Shown: in pieces, positions 9,012-17,670 of the stretch
Layout of the letters: each line of letters opens with the position of its first letter
Numbering within the stretch: the stretch's first letter is position 1
NCBI RefSeq assembly: GCF_902497625.1
Contig: NZ_CABVGX010000022.1
Location: forward strand, 31,001-95,000
Source: Pseudomonas fluorescens
GTDB taxonomy: Bacteria; Pseudomonadota; Gammaproteobacteria; Pseudomonadales; Pseudomonadaceae
Direction of reading: 5' to 3'
Length of the DNA: 64,000 nucleotides
The notes under the pieces: generated by a model
Seen by the model: the letters and a program-made list of their open reading frames with translations, nothing else
The model's database searches: none
Told to the model about the DNA's origin: nothing
Position numbers and translations under genes: made by a program

Positions 9012-9623
9012 TCAGTGCAGGCCCTGAATGTAGCTGGACACTGCGGCGATATCTTCGTCGCTCAGTCGCTTGGCAATAGTCTGCATGGTTTTGGTGTCGC
9101 CGTCGTTATTGCGGCCGCCTTCTTCCTTGCGGAAGTCAGTCAGTTGTTTGGCGATGTATTGAGCATGCTGGCCGCCCAGGTGTGGGAAACCGGCGGGTGC
9201 GTTGCCTTTGCCGTCTGGCGAGTGGCAGCCGGTGCAGGCTGGCAGGCCCTTGGCCAGGTCGCCGCCACGGAACAATGCTTCACCGCGAGCCACGAGTTTC
9301 GGGTCGGCGGCGCCCACGCTGCCTTTCTGGCTGGCGAAGTAGGCAGATATATCAGCCAGGTCCTGATCGCTCAGGTTGGTCAGCAGGCCGGTCATTTCAA
9401 GTACGACACGTTTGCCGGATTTGATGTCATGCAACTGCTTGTTCAGATAACGCTCGCCCTGGCCTGCCAGTTTCGGAAAGTTAGGCGCCATGCTGTTGCC
9501 ATCCGGGCCATGACAGGCGCCACATACTGCGGCTTTCGCCTGACCAGCAGTCGCATCACCTGCAGCATGGGCTACGCCCGAGATCCCCACGGTCAACAGC
9601 AGACTCACGATCAATTTGTTCAT
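9012..9623 (-). CDS. cc4: Cytochrome c4 (di-haem)
   Basis: A 203-residue periplasmic protein with signal peptide 1-20 (ending VAHA). It has two class I cytochrome domains, each with one haem site: CGACH at 34-38 and CTGCH near 134-138. Each has a downstream Met ligand region. It passes electrons from the bc1 complex towards terminal oxidases. It lies just downstream of a small cytochrome c5-like gene, 46 bases apart, as in PA5490-PA5491. Confidence 0.94.
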   Translation of the reverse strand: MNKLIVSLLLTVGISGVAHAAGDATAGQAKAAVCGACHGPDGNSMAPNFPKLAGQGERYLNKQLHDIKSGKRVVLEMTGLLTNLSDQDLADISAYFASQKGSVGAADPKLVARGEALFRGGDLAKGLPACTGCHSPDGKGNAPAGFPHLGGQHAQYIAKQLTDFRKEEGGRNNDGDTKTMQTIAKRLSDEDIAAVSSYIQGLH

Positions 9624-9669
9624 CAGCTAATCCAACTACGGCTAAGGGTTAAAGAGTTATGGGCCGGGA

Positions 9670-9960
9670 TCACTCGCTCATCCACTGGATGATGGCTCGG
9701 TAATCCTCGGCACTGCAGTCCATGCACAAACCACGCGGCGGCATCGCCTTGAAACCCTGGGTAACGTGTTGCACCAGCGTCTCCATACCTTTCGCCAGCC
9801 TCGGCGTCCAGGCTGCCTGATCGCCTTTTCTGGGCGCCAAGGGTAGTTGGCCGGAATGACACGCACCACAAACACGGTTGTACACAGCTTCCGGATCCTG
9901 TGTAGCCTGAGCGCTGTAAAGCGGCATCAAGATACCGGCAGCTAGCAGCCATTTCGTCAT
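9670..9960 (-). CDS. Small cytochrome c5-like protein
   Basis: A 96-residue exported mono-haem cytochrome. It has a signal peptide of about 19 residues, haem motif CGACH near residue 32, and an axial Met in AMPPRG. An extra Cys pair (LCMDC) is typical of cytochrome c5. It is transcribed with cc4 and probably serves the same periplasmic electron pool. Synteny with PA5491. Confidence 0.88.
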   Translation of the reverse strand: MTKWLLAAGILMPLYSAQATQDPEAVYNRVCGACHSGQLPLAPRKGDQAAWTPRLAKGMETLVQHVTQGFKAMPPRGLCMDCSAEDYRAIIQWMSE

Positions 9961-10151
9961 AAAACGACCTTTTCAGGGTTGAGAGCGTTCTGCGTTCTAA
10001 TGCGCAATCAGGGTCAATCGCTCTCGTGAACTTCATCCTACGCTGGGACAAAGCGCACACAAAATCTGCGGCATTATATACTGGCGTCACTGAAACGGAA
10101 ACGACACCGCTTGCCGCGTCCATTCCTGGCGCCGCCCACATCGGAAATCCC

Positions 10152-10796
10152 ATGCAACTCAAGAATCCCATCCTCGGCCTGTGCCAACAGTCCACCTTCA
10201 TGCTCAGTGCCGCCAAAGTCGATCAATGCCCTGACGATGAAGGCTTCGAAGTGGCCTTTGCCGGCCGTTCCAACGCCGGTAAATCCAGCGCTTTGAACAC
10301 CCTGACGCACGCCAGCCTGGCGCGGACCTCGAAAACCCCGGGTCGCACGCAACTGTTGAACTTCTTCAAGCTAGACGATGATCGTCGTCTGGTCGACCTG
10401 CCGGGTTACGGTTATGCGAAAGTGCCCATTCCGCTGAAGCTGCACTGGCAGCGTCACCTGGAAGCTTATCTGGGTGGTCGCGAGAGTCTGAAAGGGTTGA
10501 TCCTGATGATGGACATCCGTCATCCAATGACCGATTTCGATCTGTTGATGCTCGATTGGGCAGTCGCCAGCGGCATGCCAATGCACATTCTGCTGACCAA
10601 AGCCGACAAGCTGACCTACGGCGCGGCGAAGAACGTGTTGCTCAAAGTCCAGGCAGAGATCCGCAAGGGTTGGGGCGATGCGATCAGCATTCAGCTGTTC
10701 TCGGCACCCAAACGACTGGGCCTGGAAGACGCCTACACTGTACTGGCGGGCTGGATGGAACTGGCGGATAAGGGCGCGGAGCCTGTCGGGCAATAA
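10152..10796 (+). CDS. engB: EngB (YsxC/YihA), ribosome-biogenesis GTPase
   Basis: 214 aa from the ATG at 10152. Upstream in-frame sequence to 10026 is not conserved-looking and overlaps the promoter region. The GTPase motifs are all present: G1 GRSNAGKS (38-45), the G2 Thr in KTPGRT, G3 DLPGYG, G4 TKAD and G5 SA. It acts in assembly of the 50S subunit. It is divergent from the cytochrome pair. A TATATACT-like -10 is visible near 10073-10081. Its 3' end faces ersA and polA, the same arrangement as yihA-spf-polA in enterics. Confidence 0.95.
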   Translation: MQLKNPILGLCQQSTFMLSAAKVDQCPDDEGFEVAFAGRSNAGKSSALNTLTHASLARTSKTPGRTQLLNFFKLDDDRRLVDLPGYGYAKVPIPLKLHWQRHLEAYLGGRESLKGLILMMDIRHPMTDFDLLMLDWAVASGMPMHILLTKADKLTYGAAKNVLLKVQAEIRKGWGDAISIQLFSAPKRLGLEDAYTVLAGWMELADKGAEPVGQ

Positions 10797-10805
10797 ACTG
10801 CAGGC

Positions 10806-10937
10806 AAAAAAAACCCCGGACTTCTTATGGGGAGGGGGAAGTTCGGGGTCCAAGCTCCGGACCGCTAGGGCGGGGTCCGGATATCTGCCAACACTTAACA
10901 CAACATAGGAGCATTGAACGGCTTCACCAGCCATTCA
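10806..10937 (-). ncRNA. ersA: ErsA small regulatory RNA
   Basis: The gap between engB and polA is the site of Spot 42 in enterics and of ErsA (132 nt) in P. aeruginosa. On the minus strand it has a sigma-22-like promoter, a predicted start near 10937, a strong hairpin (CCGGACC...GGTCCGG, 10854-10880), a C-rich single-stranded stretch (CCCCGAACTTCCCCCTCCCC) and a terminator hairpin ending in eight U at 10813-10806. The predicted length is about 132 nt, the same as ErsA. In P. aeruginosa ErsA is AlgU-dependent, binds Hfq and represses algC through its C-rich seed. The exact 5' end is inferred. Confidence 0.85.
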
Positions 10938-10942
10938 GTTAC

Positions 10943-10970
10943 TCTGAGTGAGCGTTCACAGGTTTAGTTC
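10943..10970 (-). promoter_or_regulatory. AlgU (sigma-22/RpoE-type) promoter of ersA
   Basis: Minus-strand GAACTA (10970-10965), 17 bases, then TCAGA (10947-10943). This fits the sigma-22 consensus GAACTT-N16/17-TCTGA and is placed 6-7 bases before the inferred ErsA start. Confidence 0.7.
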
Positions 10971-11100
10971 CGGGCGATCAGAAACCATTTGAAATAAACC
11001 GGTTCGATATTTTGAATATGCCAGTCTCTCTCGCGGCATAGCTTGCCCGTGTGGCCACCTGATTTGCTCATCTTTGCACCTGATTGTTGCGAGTTGTTTC

Positions 11101-11172
11101 CGTTGGATTGCGCAGCGATCCCCAAAAAGGGACTGCTGCGCAGTCCAACGGGGACAAGTCCCCTCGCCACAG
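11101..11172. repeat. REP-like palindromic element downstream of polA
   Basis: It contains a perfect palindromic core (GGACTGCTGCGCAGTCC) and a GGGGACAAGTCCCC hairpin next to CTCGCCACA. The CGAGGGG/CCCCTCG end recurs in the hairpin after thrB (15354-15403). This is typical of the intergenic repeats of the P. fluorescens group. It probably folds at the polA 3' end; no coding potential. Confidence 0.6.
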
Positions 11173-11207
11173 ATCCCTTTCCGGAATTCGCTCCTACGAA
11201 AGCACGA

Positions 11208-13979
11208 TCAATGTGCTTCGTCCCAATTGTTTCCCACACCTACTTCGACCAGCAGCGGCACATCAAGCTTCGCTGCCTCGCTCATGTGCAGACGAATTTC
11301 CTCGCGAACCTTGTCGACCAGATCTTCACGCACTTCGAGCACCAATTCATCGTGCACCTGCAGGATGACTTTGGCGTCCAGACCGGACAACGTCAGCCAG
11401 TTATCCACAGCCACCATGGCTTTCTTGATGATGTCAGCTGCGGTGCCTTGCATCGGCGCGTTGATCGCGGTGCGTTCGGCGCCTTTGCGCAAGGCCGGGT
11501 TCTTCGCATTGATTTCCGGCAAATACAGGCGGCGGCCGAAGATGGTTTCAACGAAGCCTTGCTCGGCAGCTTGCGCACGAGTGCGCTCCATATACTCCAG
11601 CACGCCGGGATAGCGGGCAAAGTAACGGTCGATATACGCCTGGGATTGCTTGCGATCCACCCCGATCTGCTTGGCCAGACCAAATGCGCTCATGCCGTAG
11701 ATCAACCCGAAATTGATCGCCTTGGCACTCCGGCGCTGATCATTGCTGACGTCCGCCAGCGCAACCCCGAACACTTCCGCTGCGGTGGCCCTGTGCACAT
11801 CAAGGTCGTTACGGAAGGCGTGCAGCAAACCTTCATCCTTGGCCAGGTGCGCCATGATCCGCAGTTCGATCTGCGAATAGTCAGCGGCCAACAGTTTGTA
11901 ACCTTTCGGCGCGACAAAAGCCTGCCGAATCCGTCGGCCTTCGGCAGTGCGGATAGGGATGTTCTGCAGGTTGGGATCGATCGACGACAAGCGTCCGGTG
12001 GCGGCGACGGCCTGTTGATAAGTCGTGTGGATACGGCCGGTGCGCGTGTTGATCTGTTCTGGCAGGCGGTCGGTGTACGTGCTCTTGAGCTTGCTCAGCG
12101 AGCGATACTGCATCAGCACTTTAGGCAGCGGATAATCCTGCTCGGCCAATTCGGAGAGCACCGCTTCAGCGGTAGACGCCTGGCCCTTGGCGGTTTTGCT
12201 GAGTACCGGCAAACCGAGTTTCTCGTAAAGGATCACGCCCAGTTGCTTGGGTGAGCCGAGATTGAACTCCTCGCCGGCGATAGCGAAGGCTTCACGCTCC
12301 AGTGCCACCAGTTTCTCGCCCAATTCGACGCTCTGGATGCCCAACAGGTTGGCATCGACAAGCGCCCCCTGACGTTCGATCCGCGCCAGCACCGGCATCA
12401 ATGGCATTTCTATTTCGTTCAGCACTTTGTTCAGACTCGGCGTCGCTGCCAGTTTTTCCTGCAGGGCAAGGTGCAAACGGAACGTGACATCAGCATCTTC
12501 TGCCGCATAAGGACCGGCCAGCTCCAGCGAAATCTGATCGAAACTCAGTTGTTTGACGCCTTTGCCGGCAATGTCCTGGATATCGGTTTTGCTCTGACCC
12601 AGGTATTTCAGCGCCAGGCTGTCCATGTCGTGACGGGTGGCGGTCGAATCAAGCACATAGGACTCGAGCATCGTGTCGTAGGCAATACCCTGGACGAGGA
12701 TCCCGTTAGCCTGATCGCCACCGATCGCGCAGTTGGCGAGGATGTTGGTTTCGAACTTGGCGTGCTGGCCGACTTTCAGCTTCTGCGGGTTTTCCAGCAG
12801 CGGCTTGAGGGCCCGCAGCACGTTGTCGCGGTCCAGCTGATCCGGCACGCCCATGTAGGAATGAGTCAGCGGAATGTAGGCCGCTTCGTTGGCTGAAACG
12901 GAAAACGCCAGCCCCACCAATTGCGCGTGTTGCGCATCGATACCGTTGGTTTCGGTGACGATAGCGATCAGCGGCGCCTTGTCGAGCTTGTCCAGCCAGA
13001 CATCGAAGCGCGCCTGATCGAGGATGGTTTCGTATCGGGCTTCGACAGCGTCCGCCGGCTGCGCCTCGGCGACTTCGACAATCTCCTGACCGGAGCGCTT
13101 GGCATCGCGCTGATTTTCGTCGGACCAGCTTTTGAATTCCAGCAGGGCGTAGAGCTCGGCGAGCTTGTCGTGATCGGGCTGGCCCATCTGCAGGTCATCG
13201 AGGCCGATATCCAGCGGCACGTCGATTTTGATCGTCGCCAGTTGGTACGAGAGGAAAGCCATCTCGCGGTGCTCTTCAAGCTTGGCCGGTAAAGTTTTTG
13301 CGCCGCGAATCGGCAGCGTCGGCACGATGTCGAGCTGCTCGTAAAGCTCTTTCAGGCCACCGTTGACGCCCATCAGCAAACCAGACGCAGTCTTAGGCCC
13401 AATGCCTGGCACGCCCGGGATATTGTCGGAAGAATCGCCCATCAGTGCCAGATAATCGATGATCTGCTCGGGAGCGACGCCGAATTTCTCCTTCACGCCG
13501 TCTACGTCCAGCGCGCTACCGGTCATGGTGTTGACCAAGGTAATGTGCCCGTCAACGAGTTGCGCCATGTCCTTGTCGCCGGTGGAGATGACCACCGGTC
13601 GGTCCGCCGCCGCGCTGCTGCGGGCGAGGGTGCCGATCACGTCATCGGCCTCGACGCCATCGACGCACAGCAAGGGGAAGCCCAGAGCCTTGACGCTCTG
13701 GTGCAGCGGCTCGATCTGTACACGCATGTCGTCAGGCATGCTCGGCCGGTTGGCCTTGTATTGGGCGTACATGTCATCGCGAAACGTCCCACCCTTGGCG
13801 TCGAACACCACGGCGAACGGACTGTCCGGGTACTGCTTGCGCAGACTCTTGAGCATGTTCAATACGCCTTTGACCGCACCGGTCGGCAGGCCTCTGGACG
13901 TGGTCAGCGGTGGCAGCGCGTGGAAGGCGCGATAGAGGTAAGAAGAACCGTCCACCAGGACGAGGGGGGCTTGGCTCAT
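11208..13979 (-). CDS. polA: DNA polymerase I, with altered proofreading motifs
   Basis: Predicted 923 aa from ATG 13979 (MSQAPLVLVDGSSYLYRAFH); an in-frame TTG at 13991 is rejected. It has an N-terminal 5'-3' exonuclease (about 1-300, with VDGVEADDVIGT and GDSSDNIPGVPGIGPKTA), a 3'-5' exonuclease-like domain (about 325-520) and an intact polymerase domain (DYSQIELR, RRSAKAINFGLIYG, VHDEL). The proofreading domain is unusual. The ExoI motif reads IVTET, with Val341 where E. coli has catalytic Asp355. The ExoII position is Glu410 (KFETN) instead of Asp424. Tyr and Asp of the third motif (YAAEDADV) remain. The enzyme should polymerise and remove RNA primers, but its proofreading is doubtful. 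Confidence 0.96.
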   Translation of the reverse strand: MSQAPLVLVDGSSYLYRAFHALPPLTTSRGLPTGAVKGVLNMLKSLRKQYPDSPFAVVFDAKGGTFRDDMYAQYKANRPSMPDDMRVQIEPLHQSVKALGFPLLCVDGVEADDVIGTLARSSAAADRPVVISTGDKDMAQLVDGHITLVNTMTGSALDVDGVKEKFGVAPEQIIDYLALMGDSSDNIPGVPGIGPKTASGLLMGVNGGLKELYEQLDIVPTLPIRGAKTLPAKLEEHREMAFLSYQLATIKIDVPLDIGLDDLQMGQPDHDKLAELYALLEFKSWSDENQRDAKRSGQEIVEVAEAQPADAVEARYETILDQARFDVWLDKLDKAPLIAIVTETNGIDAQHAQLVGLAFSVSANEAAYIPLTHSYMGVPDQLDRDNVLRALKPLLENPQKLKVGQHAKFETNILANCAIGGDQANGILVQGIAYDTMLESYVLDSTATRHDMDSLALKYLGQSKTDIQDIAGKGVKQLSFDQISLELAGPYAAEDADVTFRLHLALQEKLAATPSLNKVLNEIEMPLMPVLARIERQGALVDANLLGIQSVELGEKLVALEREAFAIAGEEFNLGSPKQLGVILYEKLGLPVLSKTAKGQASTAEAVLSELAEQDYPLPKVLMQYRSLSKLKSTYTDRLPEQINTRTGRIHTTYQQAVAATGRLSSIDPNLQNIPIRTAEGRRIRQAFVAPKGYKLLAADYSQIELRIMAHLAKDEGLLHAFRNDLDVHRATAAEVFGVALADVSNDQRRSAKAINFGLIYGMSAFGLAKQIGVDRKQSQAYIDRYFARYPGVLEYMERTRAQAAEQGFVETIFGRRLYLPEINAKNPALRKGAERTAINAPMQGTAADIIKKAMVAVDNWLTLSGLDAKVILQVHDELVLEVREDLVDKVREEIRLHMSEAAKLDVPLLVEVGVGNNWDEAH

Positions 13980-14053
13980 GAGCACGATCAACCTTTTCGG
14001 CGGGTCCGGCGCTAGAATAGCGGGACCATTGACGACAAAGGGACAAGGTTATC

Positions 14054-14344
14054 ATGCGCACACTAAATCGCTTGCTGCTGGCTGGCTTGTTTGCAATCGC
14101 ACCGCTGGCTGTCATGGCTGCCGATGATGCGCCGACATCCGAACCTGAAGTCACGATCCGCACGGAAGGGGACAAGGTTATTCAGGAGTACCGCCAAAAC
14201 GGATTCCTGTACGCGATCAAGGTCACGCCGAAGGGCGCGCCGCCTTATTTTCTGGTGCGTGCGGACGGTACCGATGCAAACTTCATCCGCTCGGATCAGC
14301 CGGATATGCTGATTCCGTCGTGGAAGATCTTCGAGTGGAAATAG
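14054..14344 (+). CDS. DUF2782 periplasmic protein
   Basis: A 96-residue protein with a signal peptide (cleavage after about residue 22, VMAAD). A short beta-rich domain follows, with EYRQNGFLYAIKVTPKGAPPYFLV, the conserved stretch of DUF2782. Function is unknown. It sits between polA (divergent) and thrB (58 bases downstream, same strand), as PA5494 does, and is likely co-transcribed with thrB. Confidence 0.85.
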   Translation: MRTLNRLLLAGLFAIAPLAVMAADDAPTSEPEVTIRTEGDKVIQEYRQNGFLYAIKVTPKGAPPYFLVRADGTDANFIRSDQPDMLIPSWKIFEWK

Positions 14345-14402
14345 TTTCTTAACTTCAACCGGCGTTGGCTCAGGCAGCGACGCCCGTACTGGCAGTTTAA
14401 AA

Positions 14403-15353
14403 ATGTCTGTGTTCACCCCGCTGGCTCGGCCTGAGCTGGAAACCTTTCTCGCCCCCTACGGGCTCGGCCGCCTGCTTGATTTCCAGGGGATTGCCGCCGG
14501 TAGCGAAAACACCAATTTCTTTATCAGCCTGGAGCAGGGCGAATTCGTCCTGACGCTGGTTGAGCGTGGTCCGGTCCAGGAAATGCCGTTTTTCATCGAG
14601 CTGCTCGACGTGCTGCACGGCGCCGATCTGCCGGTGCCTTACGCGTTGCGCACTACCGACGGTGTCGCCCTGCGTGAGCTCGCCGGCAAACCTGCCCTGT
14701 TGCAGCCGCGTCTGGCCGGTAAACACATCAAGCAGGCCAATGCGCAGCATTGCGTACAGGTCGGCGAGTTGCTGGGTCACCTGCACCTGGCGACGCGCGA
14801 CAACATGATCAAGCGTAAAACCGATCGTGGGCTGGACTGGATGCAGGAAGAGGGCACGCAGCTACTGTCGCATCTGAATGACGAGCAGCAAGCTCTGTTG
14901 CAGCGGGCGCTGGAAGAAATTGCACAGCAGAAAGCAAGAATCCTGGCATTGCCACGCGCGAATATTCACGCCGATCTGTTCCGCGACAATGCCATGTTCG
15001 AAGGCACGCACCTGACCGGGCTGATCGATTTCTACAACGCCTGCTCGGGTCCGATGCTGTACGACGTAGCTATTGCGCTGAATGACTGGTGTTCGGACGA
15101 CGATGGCATTATCGACGGACCGCGGGCGAGGGCGTTGCTGGGGGCTTACGCGGCACTGCGGCCGTTCACGGCAGCCGAGGCCGAATTGTGGCCGACCATG
15201 CTGCGCGTGTCGTGTGTGCGATTCTGGTTGTCGCGCCTGATTGCGGCGCAGTCGTTTGCCGGCCAGGACGTGTTGATTCATGACCCGCAGGAGTTTCAGC
15301 GGCGGTTGGCGCAGCGGCAAAAGGTCAGCACACCGCTGCCTTTCGCCCTTTAA
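14403..15353 (+). CDS. thrB: Homoserine kinase ThrB (APH-fold type)
   Basis: A 316-residue cytoplasmic kinase of the aminoglycoside-phosphotransferase fold, the ThrB type used by Pseudomonas rather than the GHMP type of E. coli. The catalytic HxDxxxxN is seen in NIHADLFRDN and the metal-binding Asp in GLIDFYNA. It phosphorylates homoserine for threonine synthesis. It ends 63 bases before the convergent znuA, with a perfect hairpin between them. Confidence 0.94.
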   Translation: MSVFTPLARPELETFLAPYGLGRLLDFQGIAAGSENTNFFISLEQGEFVLTLVERGPVQEMPFFIELLDVLHGADLPVPYALRTTDGVALRELAGKPALLQPRLAGKHIKQANAQHCVQVGELLGHLHLATRDNMIKRKTDRGLDWMQEEGTQLLSHLNDEQQALLQRALEEIAQQKARILALPRANIHADLFRDNAMFEGTHLTGLIDFYNACSGPMLYDVAIALNDWCSDDDGIIDGPRARALLGAYAALRPFTAAEAELWPTMLRVSCVRFWLSRLIAAQSFAGQDVLIHDPQEFQRRLAQRQKVSTPLPFAL

Positions 15354-15403
15354 TTGTGGCGAGGGGGCTTGGCGAAACGTCGCACCGCCCCCTCGCCACA
15401 CAA
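15354..15403. repeat. Hairpin (REP-like) between thrB and znuA
   Basis: Inverted arms TGTGGCGAGGGGGC and GCCCCCTCGCCACA flank an 18-base loop between two convergent genes. It shares its GTGGCGAGGGG end with the element at 11101-11172. It probably serves as a two-way transcription end, although it has no long T-run. Confidence 0.6.
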
Positions 15404-15415
15404 TCATCGGAAAAT

Positions 15416-16336
15416 TTAAAGCGACTCCAGGCACCCCGCCAGATCATTCCCCAATTTCTCCAGGACCTGTTCATAGCCCTGAGCAGTGGCTGGCGTGTAT
15501 CCGCCTAACGCATCCAGTTCCGCCAGTTTCACCGGCAAACCCGCCACCAGCGTTTCTGCCAGTCGCGGGCGCAATGGCGGCTCACTGAACACGCACGTCT
15601 TGCCCACTTCTTGCAATCGAGTGCGCATCGCCGCCACGTGCTGCGCACCGGGCTGGACTTCGGCGGCAACACTGAACACGCCGGTGTGCTTGAGGCCGTA
15701 AGCTTCTTCGAAGTAGTCGAACGCTTCGTGGAAAACGAAATACGGCTTGCCCGCGATCCCCGCCAAGCGTGCCTTCAAACGCAGGTCCAGTGCATCCAGC
15801 CGCTCCTCGAATGCTTTCAGGTTGCTCTGATAACGCGCTGCGTTGGCAGGATCGACGGCGCTCATGTCAATCGCCATCTTCGCTGCGATGACCCGAGCAT
15901 TGATCGGGGATAACCACAGATGCGCATCAAGGGTGCCAGGACGATGATCGTGGTCATGGTCATCAGCTTCTTCTGAATGAGAGTGGCTATCTGCGGCGAA
16001 ACGGCGAAGTTTCATGCCTGGAAGATCCTGGACGGCAACACTCGGCAACGTGCGCCCGTTGAGCACGCGGGGCATGAAGCCTTCCATGTCCGGACCGATC
16101 CAATAGAGTAGATCGACCGACTGCACCTTCCGTACGTCGGAAGGGCGCAGCGCGTAGTTATGCGGTGATGCACCTGGCGGCAAGAGCACTTCCGGAATCG
16201 CCACGCCGTCCTGCACGGCCGCAGCAATCAGCTGCAGCGGCTTGATGCTGGTCAGGACCCTGACCTCGGCATGGGCTGAGCCAATCAGTAAAAAACTTGC
16301 GAGAAAAGCGACAAACACAGAAAAAAGTCGGGACAC
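15416..16336 (-). CDS. znuA: ZnuA, zinc-binding periplasmic protein
   Basis: A cluster 9 (TroA-like) substrate-binding protein, about 306 aa. The GTG at 16336 is chosen because GAGTGG lies 6 bases upstream; a GTG at 16345 is also possible. The signal peptide ends near SAHA. Zinc-ligand His residues are seen in GASPHNY, LDAHLW and VFHEAF. A His/Asp-rich loop (SHSHSEEADDHDHDH) lies near residues 115-130, typical of ZnuA rather than manganese binders. It delivers Zn2+ to ZnuBC, encoded divergently. A Zur-box-like sequence lies between znuA and zur. Confidence 0.94.
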   Translation of the reverse strand: MSRLFSVFVAFLASFLLIGSAHAEVRVLTSIKPLQLIAAAVQDGVAIPEVLLPPGASPHNYALRPSDVRKVQSVDLLYWIGPDMEGFMPRVLNGRTLPSVAVQDLPGMKLRRFAADSHSHSEEADDHDHDHRPGTLDAHLWLSPINARVIAAKMAIDMSAVDPANAARYQSNLKAFEERLDALDLRLKARLAGIAGKPYFVFHEAFDYFEEAYGLKHTGVFSVAAEVQPGAQHVAAMRTRLQEVGKTCVFSEPPLRPRLAETLVAGLPVKLAELDALGGYTPATAQGYEQVLEKLGNDLAGCLESL

Positions 16337-16363
16337 GATGACCACTCGAAGAGGCGAGAACGG

Positions 16364-16376
16364 GTAACATAATAAC
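16364..16376. promoter_or_regulatory. Zur box between znuA and zur
   Basis: GTAACATAATAAC matches 10 of 13 positions of the gammaproteobacterial Zur core GTTATAWTATAAC. It lies 28 bases before the znuA start and 27 before zur, so one operator could repress both divergent units when zinc is ample. Assigned by eye. Confidence 0.6.
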
Positions 16377-16402
16377 GTCTCTCACAAAACTCGTCGCCGC
16401 CC

Positions 16403-16885
16403 ATGCCAAAAACTCCGATAGCCAGCCGTCCCCACGACCACTCTCATTGCGTTCACAGCGCTCTGTCGGAGGCCGATGCCTTGTGCGCCCGTCAAGGCCT
16501 GCGCTTGACCGCACTGCGTCGGCGGGTGCTGGAATTGGTCTGGCAAAGTCACAAGCCGTTGGGCGCCTACGATATCCTTGCCGTGCTCAGCGAGCAGGAC
16601 GGTCGCCGTGCCGCGCCGCCGACTGTCTACCGCGCACTGGATTTCCTCCTGGAAAACGGCCTGGTTCACCGCATCTCTTCGCTGAATGCCTTTGTCGGCT
16701 GCAATCACCCGGAGCATGCGCATCAGGGCCAGTTCCTGATCTGCCGCGAATGCCACGCCGCTATTGAGCTGGAGCAGAAATCCATCAGCGACGCCATTGT
16801 CAGCAGCGCCCTGGATGTCGGATTCATAGTGGAAAGCCAGACGGTCGAAGTGGTCGGTCTCTGCTCGGGCTGTCAGGGGGCTTGA
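16403..16885 (+). CDS. zur: Zur (Np20), zinc-uptake repressor
   Basis: A 160-residue Fur-family repressor. The N-terminal winged helix includes [15 protein letters not shown] and [14 protein letters not shown]. The dimer domain has zinc-binding residues in [20 protein letters not shown] and a second Cys pair at the end (LCSGCQ), which forms the structural site. The gene overlaps znuC by one base (TGATG), so the regulator is co-translated with the transporter it controls. It is divergent from znuA. Confidence 0.93.
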   Translation: MPKTPIASRPHDHSHCVHSALSEADALCARQGLRLTALRRRVLELVWQSHKPLGAYDILAVLSEQDGRRAAPPTVYRALDFLLENGLVHRISSLNAFVGCNHPEHAHQGQFLICRECHAAIELEQKSISDAIVSSALDVGFIVESQTVEVVGLCSGCQGA

Positions 16886-17670
16886 TGAGCAATGCGCTGA
16901 TCCGTCTCGAGCAGGTGACCGTCACGTTCGCCGGGCAAAACGTGCTGGATAATATTCAGCTGAGCGTTGAGCCGGGGCAGATTGTCACCTTGATCGGCCC
17001 TAACGGCGCCGGCAAGACCACCTTGGTGCGCGCCGTGCTCGGCTTGTTGAAGCCCGACAACGGCAGCGTCTGGCGCAGGCCAAAGTTGCGCGTTGGTTAT
17101 ATGCCGCAAAAACTCCACGTCGATCCGACGTTGCCGCTGTCGGTGCTGCGCTTCCTGCGATTGGTGCCGGGAGTCGATCGCCCCCGCGCTTTGGCTGCGC
17201 TGAGGGAAGTTGGTGCCGAGCACGTGATCGACAGTCCGGTGCAAAGTGTATCCGGTGGTGAAATGCAGCGGGTGCTGCTGGCCCGGGCGCTGTTGCGCGA
17301 GCCGCAGCTGCTGGTGCTGGACGAACCCGTACAAGGTGTCGACGTCGCCGGCCAGGCCGAGCTCTACAGCCTGATTACCCGGTTGCGCGACCGTCACGGC
17401 TGCGGCGTGTTGATGGTCTCACACGATTTGCATCTGGTGATGAGCACCACCGACCAGGTGGTTTGCCTCAATCGCCACGTTTGCTGCTCCGGACACCCAG
17501 AGCAAGTCAGCGGCGACCCGGCGTTCGTCGAGCTGTTCGGCAAGAACGCGCAAAGCCTGGCGATTTATCACCACCATCACGATCATGCCCACGATCTGCA
17601 TGGCTCGGTTGTCACTACGGCCCCGGCGGCCCAACCCCACGTTCACGGAGATGGCTGCAAGCATGGCTGA
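16885..17670 (+). CDS. znuC: ZnuC, zinc ABC transporter ATPase
   Basis: 261 aa from the ATG at 16885, which overlaps the zur stop. It has Walker [10 protein letters not shown], the signature VSGGEMQR, Walker [13 protein letters not shown] and an H-loop (SHDLH). The C-terminus is His-rich ([10 protein letters not shown]), as common in ZnuC. It powers zinc import through ZnuB. Confidence 0.95.
   Translation: MSNALIRLEQVTVTFAGQNVLDNIQLSVEPGQIVTLIGPNGAGKTTLVRAVLGLLKPDNGSVWRRPKLRVGYMPQKLHVDPTLPLSVLRFLRLVPGVDRPRALAALREVGAEHVIDSPVQSVSGGEMQRVLLARALLREPQLLVLDEPVQGVDVAGQAELYSLITRLRDRHGCGVLMVSHDLHLVMSTTDQVVCLNRHVCCSGHPEQVSGDPAFVELFGKNAQSLAIYHHHHDHAHDLHGSVVTTAPAAQPHVHGDGCKHG

Noticed and set aside
11043..12254. 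403-codon plus-strand open frame
   Set aside because: Antisense to the polymerase domain of polA, whose motifs are certain; it also crosses the REP-like element.
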